In this document: positions 6,441 through 7,418 of the stretch, piece by piece
Numbering within the stretch: the stretch's first letter is position 1
Layout of the letters: every line of letters starts with the position of its first letter
DNA from: Elusimicrobiaceae bacterium
GTDB taxonomy: Bacteria > Elusimicrobiota > Elusimicrobia > Elusimicrobiales > Elusimicrobiaceae
Assembly (NCBI GenBank): GCA_017647245.1
Contig: JAGCKY010000037.1
Coordinates: forward strand, 1-7,418
Length of the DNA stretch: 7,418 bases
Reading direction: 5' to 3'
The notes under the pieces: generated by a model
The model's input: only the letters and a program-made list of their open reading frames with translations
Databases searched by the model: none
What the model was told of the DNA's origin: nothing
Translations under genes and position numbers: made by a program

Positions 6441-7418
6441 TTAAAGAAATAATTGCGCCAGAATGCGACGAATATAGGTAGCAGTGTGTTGCATACTGTC
6501 TTGTTTGTTTTTGGCAAAATCGGTTAAGCAGATAAGGCGCAAATTAAGCCCGCGCGGTAGCTTTTTAAGCGCTTTTTCTTCATAAGTCCCGCAAATAAAT
6601 AAAACAGGTTTGTGATGCTTGGCGGCGGCCTGCAAGGCACATAAAGGTGCTTTTCCGTACAAGGTTTGCGTGTCTAATTTTCCTTCGGAAGTAATTAGTG
6701 AATCAGCCCATTTGGCCCATTTATCCAGGGGCAAATTTTTGTGCAAAAAATCCGCGCCGAAAATAATTTGTGCGCCGCATAATCCATAAAGCCCCGCGCA
6801 TAATCCGCCCGCGGCCGCCGTGCCGGGCGTGCGGGCAATATCTTTTCCGGTTGCCTTTGTGACGGCTCGCGCATAGACGGTGAGCGCTTTTTCCAAGATG
6901 CGTACTTGCGCGGGCGTAGCGCCCTTTTGCGGGCCGTACACGCGCGCCGAGCCACGAGGACCCAGCAATGGATTTTTCACATCGGACACTGCATAAATTT
7001 TTACACCGCGCAGTTTCTTTTTAAGCTCGGCAATATCTAACATGGATAATTTTAAAAGCGGTTTGGCACCGCGGGCAATTTCGCGGCCGCGCGCGTCTAA
7101 AAATTGCGTGCCCAAAGCTTGCGCGATGCCCGCGCCGCCGTCATTGCACGCCACGCCGCCCAGCCCAATGTAAATTTTCCGTGCGCCTTTTTTAAGCGCG
7201 TGCAAAATCACTTGGCCCACCCCAAAAGACGAAGCGCCCAAGGGATTGAGTGTCGTTGCTTTGCCCAGTCCGCAAATGCGTGCGGTTTCCAGCACAGCGG
7301 TCTTTTGAGCGGGCGACCATAAATAAGAAGTGCGGGAAGTTTTGCCAAAGGCGTTTTCGGCGTAAACGGTTATCCGCTTAAAAGACGGATGGCCGTATGC
7401 GAAAAAATCCATAAACCC
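6441..7418 (-). CDS. Glycerate kinase, type-1 (GlxK/GarK-like), 5'-truncated by window edge
   Basis: Type-1 glycerate kinases phosphorylate D-glycerate, usually to 2-phosphoglycerate, feeding lower glycolysis. The frame is open to the right edge. The ATG at 7412 is preceded in frame by Gly-Phe, which fits the usual DGGEG(T/F) motif running into this point, so it is internal; family members are about 375-380 residues and only about 325 are visible. Numbering from that Met: KTAVLETARICGL (37-49, compare AVIEMAxASGL), GLGGVACNDGGAG (83-95, usually GGSATNDGG), DVKNPLLG (144-151), GPQKGAT (160-166), PGTAAAGGL (196-204, usually PGAGAAGGL) and ADSLITSEGKLDTQT (236-250, usually ADLVITGEGRxDxQT). Family assignment is secure despite these changes. 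GarK, GlxK and other PF02595 members cannot be separated here, so no symbol is given. It converges on the hydrolase with 2 bases between the stops. Confidence 0.9.
   Translation of the reverse strand, partial: GFMDFFAYGHPSFKRITVYAENAFGKTSRTSYLWSPAQKTAVLETARICGLGKATTLNPLGASSFGVGQVILHALKKGARKIYIGLGGVACNDGGAGIAQALGTQFLDARGREIARGAKPLLKLSMLDIAELKKKLRGVKIYAVSDVKNPLLGPRGSARVYGPQKGATPAQVRILEKALTVYARAVTKATGKDIARTPGTAAAGGLCAGLYGLCGAQIIFGADFLHKNLPLDKWAKWADSLITSEGKLDTQTLYGKAPLCALQAAAKHHKPVLFICGTYEEKALKKLPRGLNLRLICLTDFAKNKQDSMQHTATYIRRILAQLFL

Noticed and set aside
7104..7322. 72-codon + strand open frame opposite the glycerate kinase
   Set aside because: It is antisense to conserved kinase motifs including the GGVACNDGG segment, and has no domain or clear ribosome binding site.
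7410..7412. ATG as the start of the - strand glycerate kinase
   Set aside because: In-frame Gly-Phe codons precede it, matching the family's DGGEG-type motif, and about 50 N-terminal residues including the nucleotide-binding start would be missing.

Overview
The window is dense bacterial coding DNA, roughly half G+C by eye, using the standard bacterial code. It holds six protein genes and almost no spacer. Five genes run on the + strand as a tight, apparently co-transcribed block: ftsH (5' end cut by the window), glmM, pdxJ, glmS and a membrane-anchored alpha/beta hydrolase. A sixth gene, a type-1 glycerate kinase, lies on the - strand, converges on the hydrolase with only 2 bases between the stop codons, and is cut at its 5' end by the right edge. 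I see no tRNA, rRNA, mobile element, CRISPR array, riboswitch or convincing terminator, and no gene-free stretch longer than about 20 bases.

Layout: 1-1611 ftsH (second membrane helix, AAA+ and M41 protease domains, charged tail); 1629-2981 glmM; 2978-3694 pdxJ, overlapping the glmM stop by 4 bases (ATGA); 3705-5546 glmS; 5551-6438 hydrolase; 6441-7418 glycerate kinase on the - strand. The operon promoter must lie left of the window, and the kinase promoter right of it.

Function: GlmS (fructose-6-P + Gln to glucosamine-6-P) and GlmM (glucosamine-6-P to glucosamine-1-P) are consecutive steps towards UDP-GlcNAc, the precursor of peptidoglycan and, in diderms, LPS. FtsH is the membrane quality-control protease. 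In E. coli ftsH is also close to glmM, as ftsH-folP-glmM; here folP is absent. PdxJ would make pyridoxine 5'-phosphate and is inserted between the two glucosamine genes. The hydrolase substrate is unknown. The kinase would phosphorylate glycerate into lower glycolysis.

Organism: a bacterium with DXP-dependent vitamin B6 synthesis. The gene order and protein character made me think of gut Elusimicrobiota, but that is a weak impression that I cannot verify from sequence alone.

This is mainly a housekeeping operon and I do not see a clearly new system. The most interesting item is the PdxJ: it keeps nearly all catalytic residues but changes several normally very conserved neighbouring residues, including the His of the C-terminal NIGH motif. 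Smaller points are the gene order, signature changes in the glycerate kinase and GlmM, and the very tight convergent junction.
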